Positions 1 through 5,105 of a stretch of 5,729 nucleotides of DNA are shown piece after piece; position 1 is the first letter of the stretch, and the number at the start of each line of letters is the position of its first letter. This stretch comes from Candidatus Bathyarchaeota archaeon (GTDB lineage Archaea; Thermoproteota; Bathyarchaeia; RBG-16-48-13; GCA-020355125). The notes beneath the pieces are model-generated. The model was not told the origin of the DNA and made no database searches. It saw nothing but the letters and a program-made list of their open reading frames with translations. The translations under genes were made by a program, and so were the position numbers. The stretch spans positions 1 through 5,729 of the forward strand of contig JAUWWH010000072.1 in assembly GCA_030617005.1 (NCBI GenBank), in the 5' to 3' direction.

Positions 1-2
1 CA

Positions 3-172
3 GACACTGATAAGGACGTAGAATATGCCATAACAATTTGGAACTAAGGGCTTACCAGGTTTATGAAAATCCTTCACTTTTGGAAAAGGCACTAAAATCC
101 TCACTCTTTCTTAAATTAAAAGAAAATACTGTTATCTTCTGCTATATATCTTGTTGTTTAAGAATCTCATAA
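3..172 (+). pseudogene. Possible 3' end of a frameshifted, unidentified gene
   Basis: The window opens inside a protein-like frame at 3-44 reading DTDKDVEYAITIWN, with stop TAA at 45-47. This could simply be the true C-terminus of a gene lying mostly to the left. However, the next frame (codons from 35) continues in a protein-like way, NLELRAYQVYENPSLLEKAL, up to about 97 and stays open to TAA at 170-172. Joining the two frames near 30-37, as if one base had been lost, gives a continuous charged, amphipathic, helix-like sequence. The last 20 or so residues are cysteine- and hydrophobic-rich and may be out-of-frame tail. I do not recognise the family. Seen: open frames and composition. Inferred: that they are one broken gene. 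Confidence 0.3.
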
Positions 173-293
173 CTTCCAGTTTATATCTATTCAATTTCTT
201 TCAATTTCTATACACTTCCTTTCTAACTCTCATTGCTCCTTCTGGGAACTCTGTGGTTCTTTAATGAGTATGCGTAGACAGAAAAATTTGATA

Positions 294-324
294 TTACCTT
301 CAATTATCTTATTAGTGAAGGTAA
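294..324. repeat. 9-bp perfect inverted repeat at the dodecin relic start
   Basis: TTACCTTCA at 294-302 is the exact reverse complement of TGAAGGTAA at 316-324, with a 13-base loop. The right arm overlaps the presumed GTG start (315-317) of the dodecin relic. It could have been an operator or an mRNA hairpin, or may be chance in AT-rich DNA. Confidence 0.4.
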
Positions 325-549
325 AAACTGTGACTATTGTAAAGATTGTTGAGCTGATGGGAAGTTCACCTAATGGTTAAGCGGATGCTATTCAAAATGC
401 CTTAACACAAGCTTAGCAAACTCTTAGAAATATTGCCAGAGTCGAGTTCGTGTACAAGGATACACTGTAAGGTAAAAGATGACATGATTGCGGAATATTA
501 TGCTTCAGTTAAACTCACTTTCTCGTAGAAAGATGATGCCGAAAAATAG
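315..549 (+). pseudogene. Dodecin pseudogene (flavin-binding dodecamer subunit)
   Basis: Dodecins are about 70-residue proteins that assemble into hollow dodecamers and bind riboflavin, FMN or FAD in the cytoplasm. Starting at GTG 315 the frame gives an N-terminal strand (TVTIVKIVELMGSSPNG), a stop TAA at 378-380, then ADAIQNALTQA, a stop TAG at 414-416, then QTLRNIARVEFVYKDT. This follows the dodecin pattern V-E-x-x-G-T-S-x-x-(W/F)-x-x-A-x-x-x-A-x-x-x-A-S-x-T-L-R-N. The first stop falls where an aromatic residue usually sits, the second where serine sits. The match resumes one base over, from about 469, as KVKDDMIAEYYASVKLTF, the usual last two strands, and ends at TAG 526-528; a short charged tail runs to TAG 547-549. 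Two stops plus a frameshift make it non-functional as read. Intact genes in this window end in TAA, TAG and TGA, so stop reassignment is not supported. Confidence 0.8.
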
Positions 550-620
550 ATGCATTTGCCCCATTAAATATTATCTAGATAACTGCCTTAAAGTTCTACT
601 TATAATAAAAGTTATAACTA

Positions 621-834
621 TTAATATTCTATCCATAAATTTTTACTTAAATCTTCATCTAACCACTTTTCTCTCGTCTCCTATCTCTTCTTTATTGCCT
701 TCACCATCGACGCGCTTATAGTTTAATTGAACTGTTGATTCAAATGGATCTTTTACTCCCCTAGATCCTATAAATACAGATAATCTAATTATTATCAGGT
801 TTAAGTGAAGATACAAGTTAGTTGTGCTGAACAT
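621..834 (-). pseudogene. Unidentified small gene behind pyrI, apparently frameshifted
   Basis: On the minus strand, ATG at 834-832 opens a 59-codon frame ending at TGA 657-655. It begins 12 bases after the pyrI stop and in the same frame, so it could be co-transcribed. The N-terminal third is hydrophobic (about residues 7-23), the rest charged (DPFESTVQLNYKRVDGEGNK, then EEIGDERK). After K56 the frame becomes VVR and stops. If one base is removed from the four-A run (T run 667-670 on +), the sequence instead continues WLDEDLSKNLWIEY to TAA at 623-621, giving about 71 residues of coherent, acidic, protein-like sequence. I infer a one-base slip in a real small gene. I do not recognise the family, and no Shine-Dalgarno is evident before the ATG. 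It might instead be an intact 59-residue protein (655-834), a relic of something larger, or chance. Confidence 0.45.
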
Positions 835-846
835 AAATCTGCAAAC

Positions 847-1314
847 TTAGAATTGTCGAATGATATCGTCTTTCTCTAAGTACCTATTACAATAGTAACA
901 TCTCAACCTTAAGGGTTCCTCATGCTCCACATAGAACATGGAATCCGCTGGTTCAGCACTGTTAGATATACATGTCACGTTAGCACATTTCACGATACCT
1001 TTAATAATCTTCGGCAGTCTTGGTTTCTGTTTCTCCACAACAACATAGTTACGTACAATATTTATCGTCGACCTGGGAGCTATCAGGGCAATCTTATCCA
1101 CTTCCTTAGGATTCAATTCTCGTCCTTCAACTTTAACTATATCCTTTCTCCCTAGACTGTGGCTTGACACGTTCATCACTACGCTTACTATATTATCCTC
1201 ATGACCCATTATACCCAGAATCTTTAACACTGATAGTGAACCTCCTGCACTGATATGATCAATAACAGTCCCCTCCTTAATCTTTTGTACACGAAGCTCT
1301 TTTTCCTCAGCCAT
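847..1314 (-). CDS. pyrI: Aspartate carbamoyltransferase regulatory chain
   Basis: PyrI is the regulatory subunit of aspartate carbamoyltransferase, which commits carbamoyl phosphate and aspartate to pyrimidine synthesis. It binds nucleotide effectors and holds catalytic PyrB trimers together. The 155-residue length is typical. The N-terminal allosteric domain (about 7-100) keeps residues equivalent to the E. coli effector site: D19 and H20 in VIDHI, K57 and K61 in [14 protein letters not shown]90 and K95. The C-terminal zinc domain has C110-x4-C115 and C139-x2-C142, the structural zinc tetrad contacting PyrB. The ATG at 1314 follows an AGGTGAT Shine-Dalgarno (1327-1321) with six bases between. 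It is transcribed away from priL. Archaeal pyrI commonly follows pyrB, but here the upstream neighbour is divergent priL and no pyrB lies downstream within the window, so its catalytic partner must be encoded elsewhere. Confidence 0.95.
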   Translation of the reverse strand: MAEEKELRVQKIKEGTVIDHISAGGSLSVLKILGIMGHEDNIVSVVMNVSSHSLGRKDIVKVEGRELNPKEVDKIALIAPRSTINIVRNYVVVEKQKPRLPKIIKGIVKCANVTCISNSAEPADSMFYVEHEEPLRLRCYYCNRYLEKDDIIRQF

Positions 1315-1320
1315 CTCATA

Positions 1321-1327
1321 ATCACCT
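1321..1327 (-). promoter_or_regulatory. Shine-Dalgarno of pyrI
   Basis: The minus strand reads AGGTGAT, fully complementary to the ATCACCT near the 3' end of archaeal 16S rRNA, six bases before ATG 1314. It rules out the out-of-frame ATG at 1319-1317 as the start. Confidence 0.75.
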
Positions 1328-1336
1328 ACATTAGCT

Positions 1337-1353
1337 ACTTGGGTTATCCAAGT
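1337..1353. promoter_or_regulatory. 6-6 palindrome in the pyrI leader, possible operator
   Basis: ACTTGG (1337-1342) and CCAAGT (1348-1353) are perfect inverted repeats around a five-base centre. The site lies between the predicted pyrI TATA element and its Shine-Dalgarno, so it would sit in the leader RNA or just downstream of the transcription start. It could bind a dimeric regulator or form a small RNA hairpin. Function is inference. Confidence 0.4.
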
Positions 1354-1378
1354 TTTAACTGTTAAGTAATCCGTTCCC

Positions 1379-1388
1379 TTAATAAAAA
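1379..1388 (-). promoter_or_regulatory. TATA-like element for pyrI
   Basis: The minus strand reads TTTTTATTAA. With the usual archaeal distance of about 26 bases, transcription would start near 1357, giving a leader of about 43 bases that contains the palindrome and Shine-Dalgarno. Positional prediction only. Confidence 0.4.
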
Positions 1389-1410
1389 GTCTGCGACATT
1401 AAATTGGACA

Positions 1411-1421
1411 CATATTTAAAA
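1411..1421 (+). promoter_or_regulatory. TATA-like element for priL-priS
   Basis: CATATTTAAAA here predicts a start near 1442, about ten bases before the priL ATG. That fits the short leader, since no Shine-Dalgarno is visible before that ATG. It lies back to back with the pyrI TATA-like element. Confidence 0.5.
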
Positions 1422-1452
1422 CATCACCATACCTTTATGTGACAGAGAATAA

Positions 1453-2487
1453 ATGTTGGTTTCAAAGGAAGATTTCGCTAAATACCCCTTCATAATAGAA
1501 GCGGTTGACTACGTTAAGAGCTTAGACCTTAAAACGGATGAACTCTCTCAACCAGAATTCTCCGCAGTCGTAACTAGAGCCGAAACTCGAATCGAGGAAG
1601 CACTAATCGATGGTATCACTAAATGGGAATCCAGATCAGGATATGAGATAGAAATACTTTCATATCCCGTCGCTGTAATCTTTGTCTCAAATATCGACGA
1701 TAACTATCTGAAGAGGCGATATGCTCTAGCAGAAGCGAAGAGAGTACAAGCTCTCCTCAAAGAAGACGTTGATGAGAAACTTATCGAAATTGCAATATCT
1801 GTCTTCAGATGGAACGTTAAGAGTCTCCCTCTCGAGGTCTATCAACCATTCGATTTTTCCCTCAGCTTCATCGATTATCTAAGAAATGCACCAGGCTTCC
1901 ACGATTACAGATGGAAACTCGTGAATAAACGTCTTATCAACGGGAACGTCTTTCTTCAAAAGGATGAGTTCTCACGGCTGATTAGTGAGGAGGTTAGAAA
2001 GCATATTGAAGAGACTATTAAGACAAGTCCCAAGGTCGAGTTAGACATATTATTGCTCCAGAGAATTGAACGCATAAAACAAAGATTGAATCTTCGAAAG
2101 GAACGAATACGGATTAACGAGCAACCTCAGAATATTATCAGTGCTGCATATCCACCATGCATAAAACAAATTTATGACTTCCTCATCTCAGGTCAGCACA
2201 TCTCTCACGTTGGACGCTTTACATTAACATCTTTTCTATTAAATGTGGGGATGAAAGTTGATAAACTCATAGAACTGTACACTCCCATTTCAGATTTTAA
2301 TCTGCGATTGACACGGTATCAGGTTGAACATATAGCTGGTGTAAGGGGTTCTGGTACAAAATATACCCCGCCAAGCTGCGAGACTCTAAAGACTCATCAT
2401 ATATGTCCAGGTCCCGATGATCTATGTACAAATATTAAGCATCCCCTCGCATATTACAGAAGGAAGATCAGAATGATTAGAAAGTGA
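1453..2487 (+). CDS. priL: DNA primase large subunit PriL
   Basis: PriL is the non-catalytic subunit of the archaeal/eukaryotic primase. With PriS it makes the primers that start leading-strand and Okazaki-fragment synthesis, and its iron-sulfur C-terminal domain takes part in initiation. The 344 residues comprise an N-terminal mostly helical domain (about 1-215) and a C-terminal Fe-S domain. The four cysteines expected to hold the [4Fe-4S] cluster are visible: C236 in PPCI, C309 in PPSCETL, C318 in HHICPG and C325 in DDLC, with the typical HPLAYY segment after the last one. The conserved helix-rich stretch with HVGRFTLTSFLLN lies between C236 and C309. The ATG start has almost no Shine-Dalgarno but sits just behind a TATA-like element, suggesting a short-leader transcript. 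Its stop overlaps the priS start by four bases (GTGA), implying translational coupling of the two subunits. Confidence 0.95.
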   Translation: MLVSKEDFAKYPFIIEAVDYVKSLDLKTDELSQPEFSAVVTRAETRIEEALIDGITKWESRSGYEIEILSYPVAVIFVSNIDDNYLKRRYALAEAKRVQALLKEDVDEKLIEIAISVFRWNVKSLPLEVYQPFDFSLSFIDYLRNAPGFHDYRWKLVNKRLINGNVFLQKDEFSRLISEEVRKHIEETIKTSPKVELDILLLQRIERIKQRLNLRKERIRINEQPQNIISAAYPPCIKQIYDFLISGQHISHVGRFTLTSFLLNVGMKVDKLIELYTPISDFNLRLTRYQVEHIAGVRGSGTKYTPPSCETLKTHHICPGPDDLCTNIKHPLAYYRRKIRMIRK

Positions 2488-3749
2488 GAATCCAACGGGT
2501 AAAAGCGATGAAAAATCCACGAGAATTCATAGTACAGAAGTTCACCGAATATTATAGAGAAAACGCAAATAACATCGCTCTACCCACATCCTATAAAAAG
2601 AGGGAGTTCGGCTTCATTCTCTTTGATAAAAGAGTTATGCTACGTCACAAAGCCTTCGTGGAACCTCGATTTTTCAGAGATTTCATTAAATCAATAACAC
2701 CGTCTGACGTATACCATTCAGCAGCATATTACAAACAACCTAGCAGAAAGATGGGGAAAAAAGGATGGATTGGTACAGACTTGATCTTCGACATAGACTC
2801 TGATCATATCCGTACACCCTGCAAGGTGGAGCACAAATATTGGACGTGTGAGGGGTGTGATCAAGCTGGTGTGGGAAAACATCCTCCTGTCTGCTCACAA
2901 TGTGGGGGTAGTAAATTTAAGATGGTGGCTTGGCTTTGTGAGACCTGTCTGGAAACAGCAAAGTCTGAAGCTCTAAAACTCATTGATTTCCTTGTCAATG
3001 ACTTCGGCTTTCCTCCTCAGGATATTGAAGTATGTTTTTCAGGACATAGAGGATATCATATCCATATTGAAAGAGAGGAAATCAAGCAGCTTGATCAAGA
3101 TGCAAGAAAAGAGATTGTAGATTATGTTCTAGGTACTGGACTGAAAGTATCTCTCCATGGATTGATGGAGGTGATTAGAAGAACAGGGAAGAAAGTCATA
3201 GGACCGGATTTAAATGATCCAGGTTGGGGTGGGAAGATTGCTAGAGGAGTCTATGATATTCTTGTTACATACAGCCTTCAACAACTCAAAGAGATAAATG
3301 GAATTAATAAGAACACGGCTTCATTAATTTATTCACATAGAGACAAGATTCTTAAATCATGGAATAACGGGAACCCTTGGGGTTCAATAAAGGGTATAGG
3401 CATAAAGACTTGGGAAAAGCTGGTTGAGACTAGTGTGGATAATCAAGCAGTCAGTATTGACACAGTTGTCACGATTGACATTCATAGACTAATAAGGATG
3501 CCGTTGACACTTCACGGAAAAACAGGGCTTAAAGTAATAAGTGTTCCATCTAAATCCTTGGAAAGACTCGATCCTCTCAGAGATGCAATAGCCTTCAGTA
3601 AGGGTACCTTAAAGGTTTACGTTTTGGCAGCTCATCGCTTCCGAATAGGAGAGGAGATTTATGGCCCCTATAGAAAGGAGACGGTTAAGCTACCGATGGC
3701 TGCGGCGATATACTTATTCTGTAAAAGAGCTGCCCTTTTAACTGATTAA
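2484..3749 (+). CDS. priS: DNA primase catalytic small subunit PriS
   Basis: PriS is the catalytic primase subunit (archaeo-eukaryotic primase fold), adding nucleotides to make primers on single-stranded DNA. The catalytic aspartates D103 and D105 are in LIFDIDSD; the nucleotide-binding SGHRGYHIHI is at 186-195; the third aspartate D332 is in VTIDIHRLIR, followed by LTLHGKTGL (341-349). The canonical zinc site appears as C113, H117 and C152-x2-C155 (CETCLETAK), but about 30 residues between carry two more CxxC pairs (C122/C125, C137/C140). Residues 268-314 resemble two helix-hairpin-helix motifs (LKEINGINKNTASLI, WGSIKGIGIKTWEKLV). At 421 residues it is longer than the roughly 330-350 of Sulfolobus or Pyrococcus PriS, which these insertions may explain. 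The GTG start overlaps the priL stop by four bases; ATG 2508 is the alternative, eight residues in. Confidence 0.95.
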   Translation: MRIQRVKAMKNPREFIVQKFTEYYRENANNIALPTSYKKREFGFILFDKRVMLRHKAFVEPRFFRDFIKSITPSDVYHSAAYYKQPSRKMGKKGWIGTDLIFDIDSDHIRTPCKVEHKYWTCEGCDQAGVGKHPPVCSQCGGSKFKMVAWLCETCLETAKSEALKLIDFLVNDFGFPPQDIEVCFSGHRGYHIHIEREEIKQLDQDARKEIVDYVLGTGLKVSLHGLMEVIRRTGKKVIGPDLNDPGWGGKIARGVYDILVTYSLQQLKEINGINKNTASLIYSHRDKILKSWNNGNPWGSIKGIGIKTWEKLVETSVDNQAVSIDTVVTIDIHRLIRMPLTLHGKTGLKVISVPSKSLERLDPLRDAIAFSKGTLKVYVLAAHRFRIGEEIYGPYRKETVKLPMAAAIYLFCKRAALLTD

Positions 3750-3752
3750 AAG
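3735..3752. repeat. 7-bp inverted repeat across the priS stop
   Basis: CTTTTAA (3735-3741) and TTAAAAG (3746-3752) are perfect complements with a four-base loop, and the priS stop TAA (3747-3749) lies in the right arm. It is a weak A-T hairpin. It could contribute to mRNA 3'-end formation before gins, but there is no following long T run and chance is quite possible. Confidence 0.3.
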
Positions 3753-3757
3753 ATCAT

Positions 3758-3790
3758 CTTTATACATCTAAGAGACTATGTTTAATATAA
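3758..3790 (+). promoter_or_regulatory. Two TATA-like elements before gins51
   Basis: CTTTATACAT at 3758-3767 and TTTAATATAA at 3781-3790 both resemble archaeal TATA boxes. The second predicts a start near 3811, giving a leader of about 12 bases to ATG 3824, much as at priL. This suggests gins can be transcribed independently of priL-priS. Confidence 0.45.
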
Positions 3791-3823
3791 GATATTGAAC
3801 CCATCCTCCTAGTGATAAGACGT

Positions 3824-4384
3824 ATGGACTACACTATGCTTTATGAGGCTTGGAAAAAGGAGAAGGAAGATTCAAAACTTCAGCCTTTAGATAAGCGCTT
3901 CTTTGTGGAACTAAGCGTATACATTAAGGACCTAAAGGACGAGATTGAAATGTTGGATGGTAAAACCCTTCTGGCACACCTTGCCCTTGAGAAACAAAAA
4001 AACTTGGAGAAGATCGTCACTGATCTGATTCAAACAAGATACAACAAAATCTCAACTGCCCTCTTTAATGATGAACAAGTCCCATCTAACTATTTAACTT
4101 CAGAGGAAGATATTTTCTGCACTAGTATTTCATTGACAATGGGTGAAATTAAGAGTATTACACGAAAAATACTCAGGGGTCAAATCCCCTACATTAAAGG
4201 ATTCAAAAGGACAGAGGGGTCAAAAGTACTAGTAGTTAGGTTCCTAAAGGATATGCCTGCTATAGTAGGTTCGAATATGAAGATATATGGATCTTTTAAG
4301 GCTGAAGATGTGGCTTCCCTTCCCACTGAAAACGCAGAGAGTTTGATAAAACGTGGTGTAGCTGTTAAAGTAGAGACTCGATGA
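3824..4384 (+). CDS. Archaeal GINS subunit, Gins51 (Gins15) type
   Basis: GINS binds the MCM helicase with Cdc45/GAN (RecJ-like) to form the active replicative helicase. The protein is 186 residues from ATG 3824. An N-terminal helical A domain (from MDYTMLYEAWKKEKE to about residue 120) precedes a small C-terminal beta-rich B domain from about residue 134, with VVRFLKDMPAIVG, MKIYGSFKAEDVASLP and NAESLIKRGVAVKVE. This A-then-B order is that of the Sld5/Psf1-like Gins51 family. The in-frame GTG at 3812 would add four residues. I prefer ATG 3824 because GTGAT at 3812-3816 then serves as Shine-Dalgarno seven bases ahead, and MDY-x-x-LYExW looks like the usual N-terminus. It follows priS by 74 bases, consistent with a primase-GINS replication module. 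No Gins23 gene is in the window. Confidence 0.9.
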   Translation: MDYTMLYEAWKKEKEDSKLQPLDKRFFVELSVYIKDLKDEIEMLDGKTLLAHLALEKQKNLEKIVTDLIQTRYNKISTALFNDEQVPSNYLTSEEDIFCTSISLTMGEIKSITRKILRGQIPYIKGFKRTEGSKVLVVRFLKDMPAIVGSNMKIYGSFKAEDVASLPTENAESLIKRGVAVKVETR

Positions 4385-4583
4385 GGATACTAACCGTGCT
4401 TAGAATTCATTTATTTAGTATGTCAATTGTAAGCTCTACATGAATTTGGTGAAATTTACGCTTCTACATTTGATCATCTATTCCCTCTTTATCAATAAAT
4501 GCTTATAAGTCACGGTGGAATTTTTTCGTGAAAACACATAAATACAATAGAATTACCTAATATGATTAATTTCGGTGACCACG
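4385..4583 (+). promoter_or_regulatory. Intergenic promoter region of the rpl44e operon
   Basis: This gap of about 200 bases holds no supportable gene. Two TATA-like elements are visible: CTTATAAG at 4502-4509 and CATAAATACA at 4537-4546. The second predicts a start near 4567, just ahead of the GGTGA Shine-Dalgarno at 4574-4578. AATTCAT and ATGAATT occur about 30 bases apart near 4404-4445 but are short and widely spaced. The next three genes are tightly packed, so this is probably the main promoter of the ribosomal-protein/aIF2-alpha operon. Confidence 0.45.
4574..4578 (+). promoter_or_regulatory. Shine-Dalgarno that decides the rpl44e start
   Basis: GGTGA lies five bases before TTG 4584. 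The upstream GTG at 4575-4577 is itself inside this sequence and would have no site of its own. Together with the family N-terminus M-K-V-P, this favours TTG 4584 over GTG 4575. Confidence 0.6.
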
Positions 4584-4865
4584 TTGAAGGTACCTAGACA
4601 AATTAGGACATACTGTCCTAGATGTAGGCGACATCAATCTCACGCTGTTTCCCTCTATAAGAAAGGAAGAGACCGTAAGATGGCTGAGGGAAACAGAAGG
4701 AGTGTGATAAGGAAGCGGAAAGGTTACGGTGGACAGAGGGATCCAAGACAGAGGAAATTTTCAAAGACATCAAAGAAACAAGTCTTATTATTAAAGTGTA
4801 GTGTATGTGGTCATATAGTCCCGAGATTGGGGATAAGACTCAGAAAAATCGAGATAGTAGGATGA
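4584..4865 (+). CDS. rpl44e: 50S ribosomal protein L44e (eL42)
   Basis: L44e is a zinc-binding protein of the archaeal/eukaryotic large subunit, located near the E site. From TTG 4584 it has 93 residues, the usual size, and opens MKVPRQIRTYCPRC, matching the typical family N-terminus. The zinc ligands are C11-x2-C14 near the N-terminus and C72-x2-C75 in LKCSVCGH. The basic middle contains the characteristic GYGGQRDPRQRKFSKTSKK with many lysines and arginines, expected for rRNA contact. An alternative GTG at 4575 would add three residues (MTT) but would bury the Shine-Dalgarno within the gene. It is the first gene of a tight run: rps27e begins 11 bases after its TGA. The start codon and promoter position are inference; the identity is clear. 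Confidence 0.95.
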   Translation: MKVPRQIRTYCPRCRRHQSHAVSLYKKGRDRKMAEGNRRSVIRKRKGYGGQRDPRQRKFSKTSKKQVLLLKCSVCGHIVPRLGIRLRKIEIVG

Positions 4866-4876
4866 AGGTGTAATAA

Positions 4877-5074
4877 ATGTCCAAATGGATGGATCTAATC
4901 CCAAAACCGAGAAGTAAATTTCTCCTCGTTAAATGTCATGATTGTGGCAACGAGCAAGTAGTCTTCGGTAACGCATCGACTGTTGTACGATGTAATGTTT
5001 GTGATGGAATATTAGCAGAACCAACAGGTGGAAGATCGAAGATTAAAGGAGAAATACTTGATGTGTATACATAG
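4877..5074 (+). CDS. rps27e: 30S ribosomal protein S27e (eS27)
   Basis: S27e is a small zinc-ribbon protein of the archaeal/eukaryotic small ribosomal subunit. The 65 residues include a C4 zinc ribbon, C20-x2-C23 ([10 protein letters not shown]) and C39-x2-C42 ([16 protein letters not shown]), and the family's typical start with a P-x-P-R-S-x-F segment (residues 9-15). The length is normal for archaea. ATG 4877 is preceded by AGGTG (4866-4870) with six bases between, lying right after the rpl44e stop, so translation is probably coupled. The aIF2-alpha gene follows after about 31 bases. L44e-S27e-aIF2-alpha is a common archaeal order. The gene ends in TAG, showing that TAG is used as a normal stop here. 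Confidence 0.95.
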   Translation: MSKWMDLIPKPRSKFLLVKCHDCGNEQVVFGNASTVVRCNVCDGILAEPTGGRSKIKGEILDVYT

Positions 5075-5093
5075 TCTTTAAACTCTAACTAGT

Positions 5094-5099
5094 AGGTGA
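5094..5099 (+). promoter_or_regulatory. Shine-Dalgarno that decides the aIF2-alpha start
   Basis: AGGTGA ends six bases before GTG 5106. The overlapping GTG at 5104 meets a stop four codons on, so 5106 is the only workable start nearby. Confidence 0.7.
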
Positions 5100-5105
5100 A
5101 TAAGT

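Larger units (their letters stand above)
1..846. other. Degraded gene block without intact recognised genes
   Basis: This left-hand stretch is much less gene-dense than the rest of the window. Reading all frames shows three protein-like but interrupted reading frames (about 3-172 +, 315-549 +, 621-834 -), listed separately. Between them, 173-314 is pyrimidine-rich on the + strand (about 183-241), contains a near-perfect 10-base tandem duplication at 191-210, and shows no gene I can support. Positions 550-620 are AT-rich and show nothing. I see no tRNA, insertion sequence or terminal repeats. The pattern suits neutral decay of dispensable genes next to a conserved housekeeping block. Poor sequence quality could explain the frameshifts but not the substituted stop codons. 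Confidence 0.5.

Noticed and set aside
191..210. 10-base tandem repeat as a repeat array or CRISPR
   Set aside because: There are only two copies, one base different, in a pyrimidine-rich stretch, with no spacers or further units.
378..416. Stop readthrough or pyrrolysine at the dodecin stops
   Set aside because: One stop is TAA, a frameshift is also present, and the replaced positions fit an aromatic residue and serine. rps27e ends normally in TAG and pyrI and priS in TAA.
363..460. tRNA-like pieces (TGGTTAAGCGGATGC and GAGTTCG)
   Set aside because: No acceptor stem, anticodon arm or proper T-arm can be formed around them. The same bases encode the dodecin pattern.
488..721. 77-codon + strand ORF
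   Set aside because: It overlaps the dodecin relic in another frame, has low-complexity Ile/Leu/Ser composition and resembles no family. It is antisense to the better-supported small frame at 621-834.
655..849. C-terminal extension of pyrI by readthrough
   Set aside because: The downstream frame is in phase with pyrI, but PyrI already has its full normal length and zinc domain before the TAA, so the phase is probably chance.
922..1155. 77-codon + strand ORF
   Set aside because: It lies wholly antisense inside pyrI, whose frame is confirmed by zinc and effector-site residues.
4404..4445. AATTCAT/ATGAATT as a terminator hairpin
   Set aside because: The arms are only seven A-T-rich bases and about 30 bases apart, which is expected by chance here.
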